Shown here piece after piece: positions 22,670-32,800 of a DNA stretch of 64,000 nucleotides; the first letter of the stretch is position 1; each line of letters opens with the position of its first letter. The notes under the pieces are model-generated. The model searched no databases. It had not been told where the DNA came from and saw only the letters and a program-made list of their open reading frames with translations. This DNA is from Bettongia penicillata ogilbyi (Eukaryota; Chordata; Mammalia; Diprotodontia; Potoroidae). The DNA is taken from contig JAJHZJ010000121.1 in assembly GCA_023548195.1 (NCBI GenBank), positions 3,286,220 to 3,350,219 of the forward strand, in the 5' to 3' direction. A program made the position numbers and the translations under genes.

Positions 22670-23155
22670 CACTAAAACCCCTAGATTTTTTTCACAGGAA
22701 CTGCTGTTGAGCCACATTTTCCCCTATGCTTGAAAACGTCATCTTTTTGAACACAAGTGTACAATTTTTATATGTTTATGTTTCATCTTATTAGTGGCTA
22801 GCCTGTTGAGTTCTTTTTTGATCCTTATTCTATCATCTTATATGTCAACTATCTCCTTAAGCTTACCATCATCTGCAAACTTGACATGCATAATGCGTAT
22901 TAATAAATCCAAGACATTGATGAAAATATTGAACCACCCCAAAAGGCTTAACTAGATGAGTCTCTCCAAATGGATATTAACTCATTGCTATCCTTTAGGT
23001 TTGACCGTTCCAGCAGTTCCAGATCTACTTAACTCTACCATCATCTAAGAGCCCATCTCTCTTCATCTTATCTATGAGCATAGAATGAGATTTTGTCAAT
23101 GCTTGGTTGAAATCTAAGTATATTATGTTTACAGCGTTCTCCATATCAATCAGTC
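22670..23155 (-). mobile_element. L3/CR1 LINE, reverse transcriptase region (continuation)
   Basis: Resumes after the SINE: 'aaaacccctagatttttttcacaggaactgctgttgagccac' region, 'accatcatctgcaaacttgac', 'ttgaaatctaagtatattatg'. These are antisense to the L3/CR1 reverse transcriptase. Stops throughout. Confidence 0.85.
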
Positions 23156-23166
23156 AAGTTAACAAG

Positions 23167-23355
23167 TGGAAGGAAGAAAGGAAGGAAGGGAGGGAGGAAG
23201 GGAGAAAGAAAAGAAGGAAAGAAAGAAGGGAAGGAAGGAAGAAAAGAAAGGAAAGAAGGGAAGGAAGGAAAGAAGAAAAGGAAGGAAGGAAAGAAGGGAA
23301 GGAATGAAGGAAAGGAAGGAAGAGAAGGAAGAGAAGGAAGGAAAAGGAAGGAGCA
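23167..23355. repeat. (GGAA)n homopurine microsatellite
   Basis: About 190 bases of ggaa/gaaag units on the + strand with no pyrimidine interruption apart from one 't' near 23308. It interrupts the L3/CR1 copy. Dense GGAA cores are potential ETS-factor binding arrays. Confidence 0.95.
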
Positions 23356-23499
23356 TGGTCCCCTTGTCCCAATGGCTAGTCCCTTTTTGGGACTACTATT
23401 TGAAGGACAGAGGAGCCCAGACCTGCCATGCTTTATTCCCCTCCCTGCTGTGCTTCTAAAGGACTTCCCTACCAAGCTAACAACAGAATACCTCTTATT

Positions 23500-23656
23500 G
23501 CCACTCTTCCTTTTTATGTGTCATTTCCCTCCTTTAGAATATAATCTCCCTGAAGGGAGCAGAGACTTGTGATTTTTTTTTTTTTTGCTTCTTTTTTTAT
23601 CCCCAGTACTTGACTCAATGCCTGGCACCTAATAAGCTCTTAATAAAAACTTGTTA
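23500..23656 (+). repeat. L2 3' end, sense
   Basis: 'aatataatctccctgaagggagcagag', a T15 run, 'tccccagtacttgactcaatgcctggcacc' and 'taagctcttaataaaaacttgtt'. Confidence 0.75.
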
Positions 23657-23689
23657 TTTACCTATAGGCTGGTGGAGGTCCAGCCTACC

Positions 23690-24065
23690 CTGAGCTTGAT
23701 GAAGACATGTTGGCTTTTAGTAATCATTAGTTCCCTTTCTGAATGCTCTCCGACTATTCCCATGTTCTAGAATTTTACCCAGAACGGAAGTCAAGATGAA
23801 CAGTTTGTGGTTTGCAGACTTGGTGGAAGGTAGATGATTTCTAACTATCACCTTTTATTTTGAGTTTCCTTTCCCTAATAATTTTTGTTCTGTCACTTTC
23901 AGTAGCATTTTCCTTGGAAGACAAAACAGAGATACAACTGAGGAGGTCAGCCTCTTCTTTGCCAGTCGTTATCATCATATTATCCATACTGAGGGACAGT
24001 TCAGTGGAGGATGGGGACACCATTATTGCTAACCTTTGTCTCCCTTCCACCACAACCCCCAAATT
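23690..24065 (-). mobile_element. L3/CR1 LINE, region between endonuclease and reverse transcriptase
   Basis: 'tttacccagaacggaagtcaagatgaacag' region (23775-23802), 'gtagcattttccttggaagacaaaacag' (23902-23929) and 'cctcttctttgccagtcgttatcatcat' (23951-23978) are antisense L3/CR1 ORF2 words. A related stretch occurs at 36725-37085. It lies upstream (in element terms) of the piece ending at 23155, so it likely belongs to the same insertion. Confidence 0.65.
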
Positions 24066-24079
24066 AGAGAAACAAAACC

Positions 24080-24190
24080 TTATTGCAGATACTCATATTT
24101 GCATAAAACCAACTGATGCATGGGTCATGTCCAAAAATATGTATCTCTTTTCTAAACAGCAATTCTATGCCTTCTTTGTGTTTCCATTTA
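24080..24190 (-). repeat. L1 3' UTR scrap
   Basis: 'gggtcatgtccaaaaatatgtatctc' resembles the antisense L1 3' UTR word also seen at 36690-36720. Short and diverged. Confidence 0.4.
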
Positions 24191-24199
24191 TCTCAAGCA

Positions 24200-24262
24200 T
24201 GGAAAGAAGAGAAAGGAGGAGAAGGAAAGGGAAAGGAAAGGAAAGAAAGGGAAAAGTCTTTG
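24200..24262. repeat. GGAAA-type purine-rich tract
   Basis: Runs of gaaagg/ggaaag of about 60 bases. Confidence 0.85.
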
Positions 24263-24437
24263 CCAGACTCAGTTCAATCTAAGCTTTAATGTTACTCAAT
24301 TTTACGGGACCATGCTACGCTTTGTATTCATCCTTATTTAACTGTCTTTATTTCCATTTTGCAAACATCTTTTTAGAATGTGGTTTTGTTAATGAATTTT
24401 CTACCTCTCTACAATAGTCTCTTCCTTTATTTCTCTG

Positions 24438-24546
24438 TTTAAGAGACAATCAGGGTTAAATGATTTGCTTAGGGTCACACAGCTATTAAATGTCTGAGGA
24501 TTTGAACTTTGACTTCAGGGGCGGCACATCACCTAGCTTCCCCTCT
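24438..24546 (-). repeat. tRNA-SINE, antisense, partial
   Basis: 'cagggttaaatgatttgcttagggtcacacagctattaaatg' region then 'ggcggcacatcacctagcttcc' (tRNA-like head). Confidence 0.8.
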
Positions 24547-24560
24547 ATAAAAAGTCTCTT

Positions 24561-24750
24561 TAAACCAAGGGTTCTTAATTTGTGTGTGTCTTAGACCCCC
24601 TTTGGAAATCTGGCGACACCTAAGGATCTTTTCTCACAATAATCTTTTAAATGCATAAAATACATAGGAATGCAAAGGAAGTCAATTATACTGCAGTAGT
24701 TTTCAAAACCCTTAAAAAGCATGTTTATAGACATTAAAAACCCCTTAAAG
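24561..24750 (+). mobile_element. Non-autonomous hAT-like element, copy 1
   Basis: 'taaaccaagggttcttaatttgtgtg', 'agaccccctttggaaatctgg', 'aggatcttttctcac' and 'aaatgcataaaatacatagga'. Aligns, inverted, with 50968-51140. The word 'gttcttaa' with a following 'gacccc' is typical of mammalian hAT inverted ends. No 8-bp duplication could be identified. Confidence 0.5.
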
Positions 24751-24852
24751 AAAAAACCATCTTATACTTTCTCAGCCCTTTCTGCTTACGTCTTCAGAAT
24801 TTTATTCATGAGCTTCCCATCCTTCAAACCAATTTCCGCTCAAAAGTATTTG

Positions 24853-25010
24853 TCAATCAGTTAGTAAACATTTATTCAAAACCTGCTGTGTCAGACACGT
24901 TTTAAGTGCTGGAGATACAAATGATAGAAACAGTGCCTGACCTCAAGAAGCTTACAATCTATTAGGGGAACACAGCACACAAAAGGAAACTAAAAAAACA
25001 AAATGTGGAA
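24853..25010 (-). repeat. L2 3' end, antisense
   Basis: 'gtaaacatttattcaaaacctgctgtgtcag', 'gctggagatacaaatg' and 'gcctgacctcaagaagcttacaatctatt'. Confidence 0.8.
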
Positions 25011-26114
25011 AAGGTATTCAGCCCCAGTCAGGGGCAAAGTCCAGTCCAGTCCAAGGAGGGCCTCTGGTGGGAAATGAAAAGCTGCTTACTCTTTAGGAAG
25101 AGTTCTTTGGTCTAGGGAGTACAGCTGGTAAAAAATGATGAGTTGGCTGGTCTTTAAAAAGAGGTTTTGGTAGGAATTCTTTGCTCCATCCCCTGACCCT
25201 CCAGTCAGAAAGGTAGAGGCTACTGAGGCTATTGATGGAGGTCTAAATTCCAAAGCCAATGGAATCTTGAAGGATGATCAGTTTCTTGATGATGAGTTTT
25301 CCTGAGAACATGGTGGCGTCTTGTCCACGGAGTTCAGCTGGTGGAAAATGAATATTAGGTCATTGAATCTTATTTGTCCTTTCTCTGAATGCTTTGAAAT
25401 GAGAGAAAATATTTTTCTCTTATGTTAACAACCAATTATTAAATCAAGATTGAGGTTTTTCCTTCCTATGAACTCATTCAGGGATCAGATCCTGTAGGTC
25501 ATTTAGCCAGTCTCTGAAAGAAACTGCTGATAAGATGAGATTGTCCAAATCCTCCGGGTACATGCTTCTCAATCTTGGGTCTGTTCTTGTTATTAGGAAA
25601 TAAGCCTCTGTCCTTGGAACCTTCCATTAGAAGTTAGGAACCCCAGCTTTGATCATAAGACTCAGCTGCCTTTGACAGTTTGGACAAAAGAATCCATTTC
25701 TACCCAAACCACTCTGGTTGGTTTTCTGCTTCATAAGTTGGGTCTCCCTAACTTCTCCTGGAAAATTCCAAAGACAGAGATTTATTTCCTAACAAGAGGA
25801 ACTTGGAATATAATAAGTGCTTAATAAATGCATGAAGAACTGGAGACTTTTTAGGCCATCTCCTCATTAATATGTCCACCTCCATATTCATTGTTTACCA
25901 ATCAAGGTTGGTTTTCACCTGTCAAGCGCACATCCTTTTCCAAAAGTATTTAAGAATTTAAGGTTCTCTAAGATTTGAGTTCACTAACCATCAATTTATT
26001 GATAATTTGCTAGTCTAATTAATAAATTGATTATTAGTTACCCAGAAACTCTGTTTCTTGGGATTTTCATTCATCATGGAAATATGCTCTTCCAAAATCT
26101 AGGACATTGTCTTA
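25011..26114. other. No recognised gene or repeat
   Basis: About 1.1 kb without a repeat signature I recognise and without a coding frame worth reporting. Confidence 0.4.
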
Positions 26115-26120
26115 TAAGAC

Positions 26121-26265
26121 TAGGATGGCAGTGCTGTTTAATGGAGTGGGGAAGACAGGTTCAAGTGCTGCCCCTGACAAATAACAGCTGTTTGCAAGTC
26201 ACTTAACCTCTGAGTGCTCTGGGCCACTCTCTGAAACTCTAAGACTAAGTTACAGAGGAGTTACC
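26121..26265 (+). repeat. SINE/MIR, diverged
   Basis: 'gcagtgctgtttaatgg', 'aggttcaagtgctgcccctgac', 'gcaagtcacttaacctctgag'. Confidence 0.6.
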
Positions 26266-26271
26266 TATCTG

Positions 26272-26775
26272 TGAATCAGTCAGTGAGCATTTATTAAGCA
26301 CTTACTATATTCCAAGCACTGTACTATGTCCTGGGGATACAAAGCAAGGCAAAAACAAAGTCCAAAAGCAAAGTTCTAAGAGCTTACGTTCTAAAGAGGG
26401 AGACCACATGAAAAATAACTATATACATATGAGATAACAGTACAAATGATGCAACTGAAAACTAATCTCAGGGAGGGAACACTAGCAATGCAGGGGGAGG
26501 AGGAAGAAAAAGAAAGTGGGATTTGAGTGAGTCTTGAAGAAAGCCAGAAAAAACAGGAGGCAAAGGTAAGGAGGGAGAACATTCTAGGCATAAGGGACAG
26601 CTAGTTCAAAGGCATAAAAGTAGGAAGACGAGAGTATTGTATATAAGCAATAGCAATGGCAGTATAGTTGAATTGTGGAGTACGCAGAGGGGAAAAGTTT
26701 CCAAGAAGGCTGGAAAAGTGGGAAGAAGCCAGGTTGTGAAAGATTTAAAGGACAAACCAAGCATTTAAGTCTGTA
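26272..26775 (-). repeat. L2 3' region, antisense
   Basis: Well preserved order: 'cagtgagcatttattaagcacttactatattccaagcact' region, 'ggggatacaaagcaaggcaaaaac', 'gtgagtcttgaagaaagccag', 'aacattctaggcataaggg', 'gccaggttgtgaaagatttaaag'. Three short minus open frames here are fragments of composition, not genes. Confidence 0.85.
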
Positions 26776-26842
26776 AATTAACACTTAACACAGTGCATGG
26801 CACATAAATGGGCACTTAATGAATATGAGTGATGGATTATTG
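26776..26842 (+). repeat. L2 3' end scrap, sense
   Basis: 'cacttaacacagtgcatggcacataaatgggcacttaatgaatatg' region (26788-26829), pointing opposite to the preceding copy. Confidence 0.6.
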
Positions 26843-26978
26843 ATTTATATTATTGGAAGGTGTTTCCACACTGAGAATTCCTTGCCCTCAAGGTTCTCAT
26901 CATTTCTCCTTCAGCAAGCAGTTTGCCCTTGTTGGTCAGTCGGGTCCAGGTAATAACAGTTCCTTCATGTTGCTTCCT

Positions 26979-27260
26979 TCACTTTTTTGAATTCAGGCAA
27001 GCCACAAATTTATCAGCTACTCTACTGTCAACAGAAAATGTGTGCCAGTAAGTGCCTGCATAGTTGAAATACTCTTTCTCTACAATAGCATGCTTTTGTA
27101 TTTGGTTTGAGATCTGTTTCCCTAACTCCTCATTTAGTTCCTTCTTCTGTCTAGGTAATCTGTAGGATAATTGTATAACAGCATTGGTTCTGTTCCTACT
27201 CCTGTTTATCTTTACCCAAATGCTCACTAACAGGGTTCTCCCCTCAAGGCCATACATTCT
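26979..27260 (-). pseudogene. L3/CR1 ORF2 endonuclease-domain remnant
   Basis: A 97-codon minus-strand open stretch contains VSIWVKINR, LSYRLPRQKKELNEEL and EYFNYAGTYWH followed by SRVADKF. Order and spacing match the apurinic-type endonuclease of CR1/L3 (the block around 'GDFN...W...S..'). Here the catalytic D of the GDFN motif is replaced (KEYFNY), so it would be inactive. It lies 3 kb from the reverse transcriptase pieces at 21.8-24.1 kb on the same strand and in the expected order, so it is probably the 5' part of that same L3 copy. Confidence 0.65.
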
Positions 27261-27261
27261 C

Positions 27262-27310
27262 TCAACAAGCATTCATTAAGCACCTTCTACATGCAAGACG
27301 CAGTATTTCA
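27262..27310 (-). repeat. L2 3' end scrap, antisense
   Basis: 'acaagcattcattaagcaccttctacatgcaagacgcag' region. Confidence 0.6.
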
Positions 27311-27569
27311 TTTCACATATGAGTGTATATTCTTAATATATGGTAGAATATTCTACCACTTCATTTTTATCTATTCTATTACTTCTGAGTAATGTATATA
27401 TATACAAATTCCAGTAATAAATTCCATACCACCAAATCCTGCCAAGGATACCTACAAGGTCAAATTCGATTCCTTACATTAGTAACACTTATTTTATCCT
27501 CTTTATTAACCAGATCTGGTTCATTTGTATGTTATACACCTCTGAGTCCATAGATTTTTAATCACTGGT

Positions 27570-27636
27570 CGTCTTCTATATCAGAAGCAGATTTCAACTC
27601 CAAAGTCAGCCCTCCATCCACTACACTAATGCACTC
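27570..27636 (-). repeat. SINE/MIR head fragment, antisense
   Basis: 'agatttcaactccaaagtcagccctccatccactacac' region, an antisense tRNA-SINE or MIR head. Confidence 0.5.
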
Positions 27637-27838
27637 TGTTGTTGAGTTTTCTTGGCAGAGATACTGGAGAGTTTTTCCATTTCCTCCTCCAGCTCATTTT
27701 AAAGATGAGGAAACTGAGGCAAACAGGGTTAAGTGACTTGCTCAGGGTCACACAACTCATAAGTGTCTGAAGCCAGATTTTAACTCAGATCTTGCTGACT
27801 CTAGACTCAGCTTTCTGTCCACTGAGCCATTTAGCTTC
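27637..27838 (-). repeat. Marsupial tRNA-SINE (MAR1/WALLSI type), antisense
   Basis: 'gttgagttttcttggcagagatactggag', 'cctcctccagctcattttaaag', 'aacagggttaagtgacttgctcagggtcacac' and the head 'tctgtccactgagccatttagctt'. Confidence 0.9.
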
Positions 27839-27924
27839 AGTCTCCAGGGGCAGACTTATTTTGTGCTTATTAATTTATGTTATTGGAAGACCTTTCCATG
27901 CTGAGAGTTCCCCTCCCTCAACTC

Positions 27925-28008
27925 TTCCCATGTTTTTCTAAGATCGTTGAGCTCATCATTTCTTATAGCAGAGTAGTATCCCATCACAGTCATATACCAT
28001 AACTATTG
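27925..28008 (-). repeat. L1 ORF2/3' UTR scrap
   Basis: 'catgtttttctaagatcgttgagctcatcatttcttatagcagagtagtatcccatcacag' region, the same antisense L1 block found at 30190-30245. Confidence 0.75.
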
Positions 28009-28009
28009 A

Positions 28010-28066
28010 CACATAATAGCTTGTATGACCATGGGTGAGTCATTTGAACTTTCTGAGACTGAAGCC
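28010..28066 (+). repeat. MIR scrap
   Basis: 'gtatgaccatgggtgagtcatttgaactttctgag' region. Confidence 0.5.
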
Positions 28067-28229
28067 ATTTTAAGACTTATTCTAAGATTTAGTAAGATAT
28101 AGAGTGACATGGGTAGAAGGAGTTCCTAGACTCCATTTCCTGTTGGTTTCAGTTGGGAGGGATCTCTTTTATACTAAGACTTTTATCCTAATAATACTTC
28201 AATGGATTTGTGATCTCACTGATGTGGGC

Positions 28230-28560
28230 ATACCTCCAGTGACTCAGAAAGGAACCTGTTTCTGCCTTCTCATTGTTTACAACTCTTATCCTTGTCCTTC
28301 AGTAATTCTTTATGGCGGTCCATAGGGGTTCTCACATGCAAGAGCCTTTCCTCTAGATCTCTTGACATTCTTGTGGGAACCAGTGGAGGACATGAGCTTG
28401 TCCTCCATGTGTTATTCCTCATTATCAGTACATGACCGGTCTCCTCCTTTCCACACATCTCTTTCACGATATATTTTATGGTACATTGTATGCCTAGTTC
28501 CTCATTGCTAATAAGCTGCAGCCCATTTAAACACAGCCTCTGACTTCCCATTGCTTTTTG
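28230..28560 (-). pseudogene. RTE-type LINE ORF2 C-terminus remnant
   Basis: The minus-strand open stretch 28270-28551 has ISNEEL, then IKYIVKEMC, then GHVLIMRNNTWRTSS and later SRDLEERLLHVRTPMDRH. This is the order at the end of RTE ORF2 (NEEL...DIV..I...GHV.R...RW...PRD..RP.GRP...W). It is diverged and the GRP motif is lost. Alternative: chance, but the spacing of four blocks argues against it. Confidence 0.6.
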
Positions 28561-28955
28561 GGTTATTAATAATTACGATCCCTCAGAAATCACAATATTC
28601 TACAATTTTTGGCCCATCCCCATTTCTTGTACTACTGTTCATGACAACTTATGACTCTGATATCTCTCCATCTTCTTTGGTTTCAGCTTCCTACCATATC
28701 CGCATACGTAATATTTCACACAACAGCACAAGAATGTCAATAAATTCTGCTGTTTTATTGTGAAATTATCAAACAGAAGAATGCCAGAATTTTTGGCCTT
28801 TTCTCCAAGCTCTATGGCAGTATATCTTTTGATAGTGAATTTCCAATATATTCTTGGTCTTCAATTTCTAACATAATATTAATCAATTTCCTGGCTGTCA
28901 ATGGGTAGCTGCCAAAGCATAATCTTAGCAGAAATGCTGGAGTTATGGATTTCTC
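28561..28955. other. Unassigned, possibly more of the RTE copy
   Basis: AT-rich. No landmark is clear enough to assign, though it lies directly upstream (in element terms) of the RTE remnant. Confidence 0.35.
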
Positions 28956-29090
28956 TGTTAGATCTTTTTTTAAAAAGATATTTTATTGATGCTTTTCTTT
29001 TTTTTTTTACATTACTGTCACTCCCCAGTGATCTCACTATTCCAACCTTCTGTCAAGGGGAGGGAAGCATGCCAAGGGGAGCTTTCAAAA
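28956..29090 (-). repeat. L1 3' end fragment (second tail type)
   Basis: 'atattttattgatgcttttctttttt' followed by 'acattactgtcactccccagtgatctc'. It resembles the antisense of the tail at 40435-40600. Confidence 0.45.
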
Positions 29091-29299
29091 TAATAGCACA
29101 TTATATTCTTCTTTTTTGTTTGTTTCTATTGTCCATTTAAGCCACTTGGGCAACCTTGCATTGCTGAGCAGCTTCTACTAAGAAAATGTTGAAAGCAGTT
29201 ACACCTTATTGGTCTTGAATAGTCTTTAAATATCTGTGGTTCCAACCCCATGGAACTGTGCTATTGCTTCAAATTCAGTAAACCTGTAAAAGTGTCACT

Positions 29300-29400
29300 G
29301 TGACACATTCTGGGGGATACAATGATGAAGAAGGCACAGTCCTTGACTTAAAGGCACTAGCAAACTGTTTGGGAAGATAAGAGAGGTAGAGAAGGATTTA
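29300..29400 (-). repeat. Possible L2 scrap, antisense
   Basis: 'tctgggggatacaatgatgaagaaggcacagtccttgactt' region, followed by a T-rich run. Confidence 0.4.
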
Positions 29401-29639
29401 CTTTTTTTTTTAATAATACACAAATGCATAGGAGAGGTCCAAAGTAATAAAAATTCCAGAGGACACATTTCTTCTGGCACATGGGAAAGCTATATGGATG
29501 AAACAGGGAAAGGGACTATACCTATGGCTTCATTGGTATGGAGAACTCCCATGCGAGGAAACTGTCTGCCAATTCAAATCGGCACCCTACCTGCAATTTA
29601 TAATCTTAGAGGCATTAAGATTATATTAAGATAGCAATG

Positions 29640-29751
29640 AGAGGCTAAGTGACTTGTCCATAGTCACACAGACAAAATGTAGCACAGGCAAGATTTAAAC
29701 CTAGATCTTCCTAGCTTTGAGACCAGCTCTCTATCCACTATATTGGCTCTT
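29640..29751 (-). repeat. MIR/tRNA-SINE, antisense
   Basis: 'gaggctaagtgacttgtccatagtcacacag', 'gatttaaacctagatcttcc' and 'ctctatccactatattggc'. Confidence 0.75.
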
Positions 29752-30262
29752 TTTTTAAAAAAAAAAAAAAATTCTATAGTTTTCATAACATAGTATGATA
29801 AAAGATTATACAAGATTATACAAATATACAACTTGTTCCTTTTAAATAAACAAAAGTTATGTAACTTTTTCTTTTTTTCCTTCTTTCCCACCTCCCACCC
29901 CCACCCTAGAGATGGCTACCATTATTTACAAATATATATATGTTTATATATTATATATATGTGTGTGTGTATGTGTGTTTATATATGTAAAGTTATTCTT
30001 CTACCTATCAGTTCTCTTTCTGAATGCAGATAGCATCTTTTTTCATACATCCTTTATAGTTAATTTGGGTATTTATAATAGTCAAAATAACTTCTTTGCT
30101 CAAAGTCTTTTTTAAAACAGTATTGTTGTTACTGTACGCAATGTTCCCCTGGTTCTGCTCATTTCATTTCCTTATTTCATGCAAATCTTTCCATGTTTTC
30201 TTAAGACCATTTCTTATAGCACGGTAGTATTCCATCACAATCATTATGCCATAACTAGACTG
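29752..30262 (-). mobile_element. L1, 5'-truncated, 3' UTR and end of ORF2
   Basis: Begins with a T/A homopolymer, then 'cataacatagtatgataaaagatt', 'ccacccccaccctagagatggctacc', a ta/tg run (29930-29988), 'ttcatacatcctttatagttaatttgggta', 'gttcccctggttctgctcatttc' and 'atttcttatagcacggtagtattccatcacaatc' at the ORF2 end. The same 3' UTR type recurs at 35615 and 45856. Confidence 0.85.
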
Positions 30263-30344
30263 CCTCTTAGAGAAAACAGCACCCTTACACATAGCTGATG
30301 TTTCTATAGCTCCGTAATAAAAGGCTTATCATGCATTTTCTGTT

Positions 30345-30475
30345 TTGAATCTCACTAGAGTCCTTTAAGGACCTAAGTTTTATTATAGATGGAAGAAGCT
30401 GAGGTCCAGAGACTGACTTATGGTTATACATGCCAGTCTAATTTAGATTTCTACTGGATCCAAGTCATGAGATTT
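30345..30475 (-). repeat. MIR, antisense
   Basis: 'tattatagatggaagaagctgaggtccagagactgactt' region (30381-30419) and 'gatttctactggatccaa'. Confidence 0.55.
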
Positions 30476-30487
30476 GTCCTATGCCAT

Positions 30488-30488
<1 letters not shown>

Positions 30489-30543
<55 letters not shown>
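30489..30543. repeat. (GT)n microsatellite
   Basis: 27 perfect GT units. Confidence 0.97.
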
Positions 30544-30544
<1 letters not shown>

Positions 30545-30594
30545 AACCAGTTGACTTTTGTCCTGCCACTGGATTTCAGTGACTCTGGAGGAGA

Positions 30595-30790
30595 AAGAAA
30601 TGGAACGTTTGAGGGTTTTTGAGCAGGCTATAACATGACTGTGTATTAGGAAGATTATTCAGAGAGTGTGTAAGATGGGTTAGAAGGGGTGTGGGGAGGA
30701 ATCAGATTTAAAAGGACCAGTGGGGAGTTTGTTGCAATAGCTGCCAAGTCATAGATAATGAGGATCTGAATTCAGGCATCAACTAGGAGA
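30595..30790 (-). repeat. L2 fragment, antisense
   Basis: 'tgagcaggctataacatgactg', 'ggggaggaatcagatttaaaaggaccagtggggagtttgttgcaat' region. Matches antisense L2 coding order; diverged. Confidence 0.5.
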
Positions 30791-30800
30791 GACTGCCCCT

Positions 30801-32469
30801 TGTGCTCTCCCTATTCCATTACTCTTCGAAAACAGTATTCCTCGATCTTTTCGGTAATCTTACTGCTACTTTTTCTTGTAATCATGGAAAATTGTGTCTT
30901 GAACTAGATAGAGTTGGGCTTGTGTTCTTAGAGGTGATAGAGGAACTGGGAAGTGCCAGAGGAAAATGTTTACTTCCCAGAGACTTTTCTTTAGCCCTCT
31001 GTCTGGGAACATATTCCTCCAAAGAGCAGACCCCACTAACCGTCATCATTATCCCAATATTAACTGAGTTAGTTTAAGGACAAATTCTTTTACTCTTCTT
31101 AGTCATGGAGTGGGAGTAAAACTTTAATAAGGGCCCCATTTTGCTGAATAAAATGCACTGGTATAAATTGGAATTTTTGCTTTTGCTGTCAAGTTTTGCC
31201 AGTGCATTAAAGAAAAAAAAACCCAAGTAATTCCATTTTAATGGAAAAGTTTATTAAACCTCATAAAAGTAGCATAAATGACTTTATTAAATAGTTCACA
31301 TTTGTCCATTCTATTACTTATTAACTACATGAAAGGAATATATGATTAAATAATTCCAAATTTGTCCTCAACTTTAGAATTATTGTCTTGCACCATTTTA
31401 CATAATGGGCTACTATAGTCACAGGATCCTGTGCCAGAATGGTGAACCCAACTTCACCCCAGCTCTTGGAGGAGAAAAGTCTCAAGTGCATGTGGACCCC
31501 AGCAACATAGGCAGCAGGGGGAAACACAATTACAGAAACACAATTACCTCCTAACACTCAGACTGAATTTTAACACTTCCTCCAAACTCCCACCCTCCCC
31601 CTACACGTGGGTACTCTGCTGTGCAATGGCTCCTATACATTGCATGGCAGAAAGGGCTGCCCTAATACTTGCTAGAAACGACTCCTACATACAGAAAGGT
31701 ATGGGGATCTTCCTCTTAGGAATCATAGGTGAGATCAAGGGCCGAAGGATTTGGAAAGAAGGAAGTCTTCTTCCTAGAGCTGTGATGCAGCTCAGCAAAG
31801 ACTGGAAAAAAAAGGGCGTCTGCCTTCTGGGTTCCGTTCTTTGCAGAAGGGATTTGCTAAAGTATTGTAAGAGTCACCAAAAGAATTCAGATTCCACTCA
31901 TTTTGATTCTCCTTTCTCCTGCCCCCAACAGCAGCTTCTGATTTCAGATCCTACACCATGTATGTGGTTATAGATAAAAAGTATATTAACATGGGGGAAG
32001 AAGCAACTAGGGAATTTTTTTTCTTTGTCAAAGCCCTATCTTCAGCACATCATTGTCTTTTACTCTCTTTATCCAGATGATTCCGTTAACTTCTTTCTTT
32101 ATCACATCTGATAGATCTGCCTCTTCCTCACCTTTTTCTCATCTAAGTGTTAGTCAGATTTCTCCCAGATTGCTGTAATGTCTTCTTTACCTGCCTTCAA
32201 TTCTTTTATTTCCTCAGTTGTTAAAAAATATTGAATCCAAATCTTGACCCTTGAGTCGATATGAGTAAATGTTCCTCTCTCTTCTTCTTATAGAATTGGA
32301 AGACTGGGGGTACATAAATTTGCACAGACTGTAATAAGTGCTCATTATGTCTGTTAGTTTTTTTCTATTGTTTTTATTGAGCAATCTCATTAGACACATC
32401 GGCGTGTATGTTGGGGAAGGAGCAAGAGACTTGGAAGTGATTTGTTGCAAAAAATGAAACATATCAATA
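30801..32469. other. No recognised gene or repeat
   Basis: 1.7 kb without a repeat I can name. Open frames at 30802-31077 (+), 31321-31557 (-) and 31626-31973 (+) show no domain I recognise. The minus one is followed within 140 bases by two AATAAA signals on the same strand, which alone does not make a gene. Confidence 0.4.
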
Positions 32470-32632
32470 AAGTGTTATTTCTTGACATGTAGTCAGAAGA
32501 CATGTTCAAATCTTGCTATATGACTCTGGACAAACCACTTAACCTGTCTGTGCCTCAGTTTCCTCATCTGTACAAGGTGAGAGTTGCACTCAGTAGCCTC
32601 TAAGGTCCCTTCCAGCTCAACCTATGATGCTA
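32470..32632 (+). repeat. MIR/CORE-SINE
   Basis: 'atatgactctggacaaaccacttaacctgtctgtgcctcagtttcctcatctgtac' region, then 'gcctctaaggtcccttccagctcaacctatgat'. Confidence 0.85.
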
Positions 32633-32800
32633 CAATTTTCCCTCTTTGTTGGAAATATGGCATAAGATAGGATAAATAACAAAAATTGAAATATTAAGGA
32701 AAAAATATTGATTCAGATTACTTCTTGCTTGTAATTCTAATCACATTTCCTTAGGATCTCCTCCACTTCTTGGGTTAAGTTGTCAAAAAAATAGCCAGAG

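Noticed and set aside
23146..23475. Several open frames rich in Lys/Glu/Arg (+) or Ser/Phe/Pro/Leu (-)
   Set aside because: Direct translation products of the (GGAA)n array.
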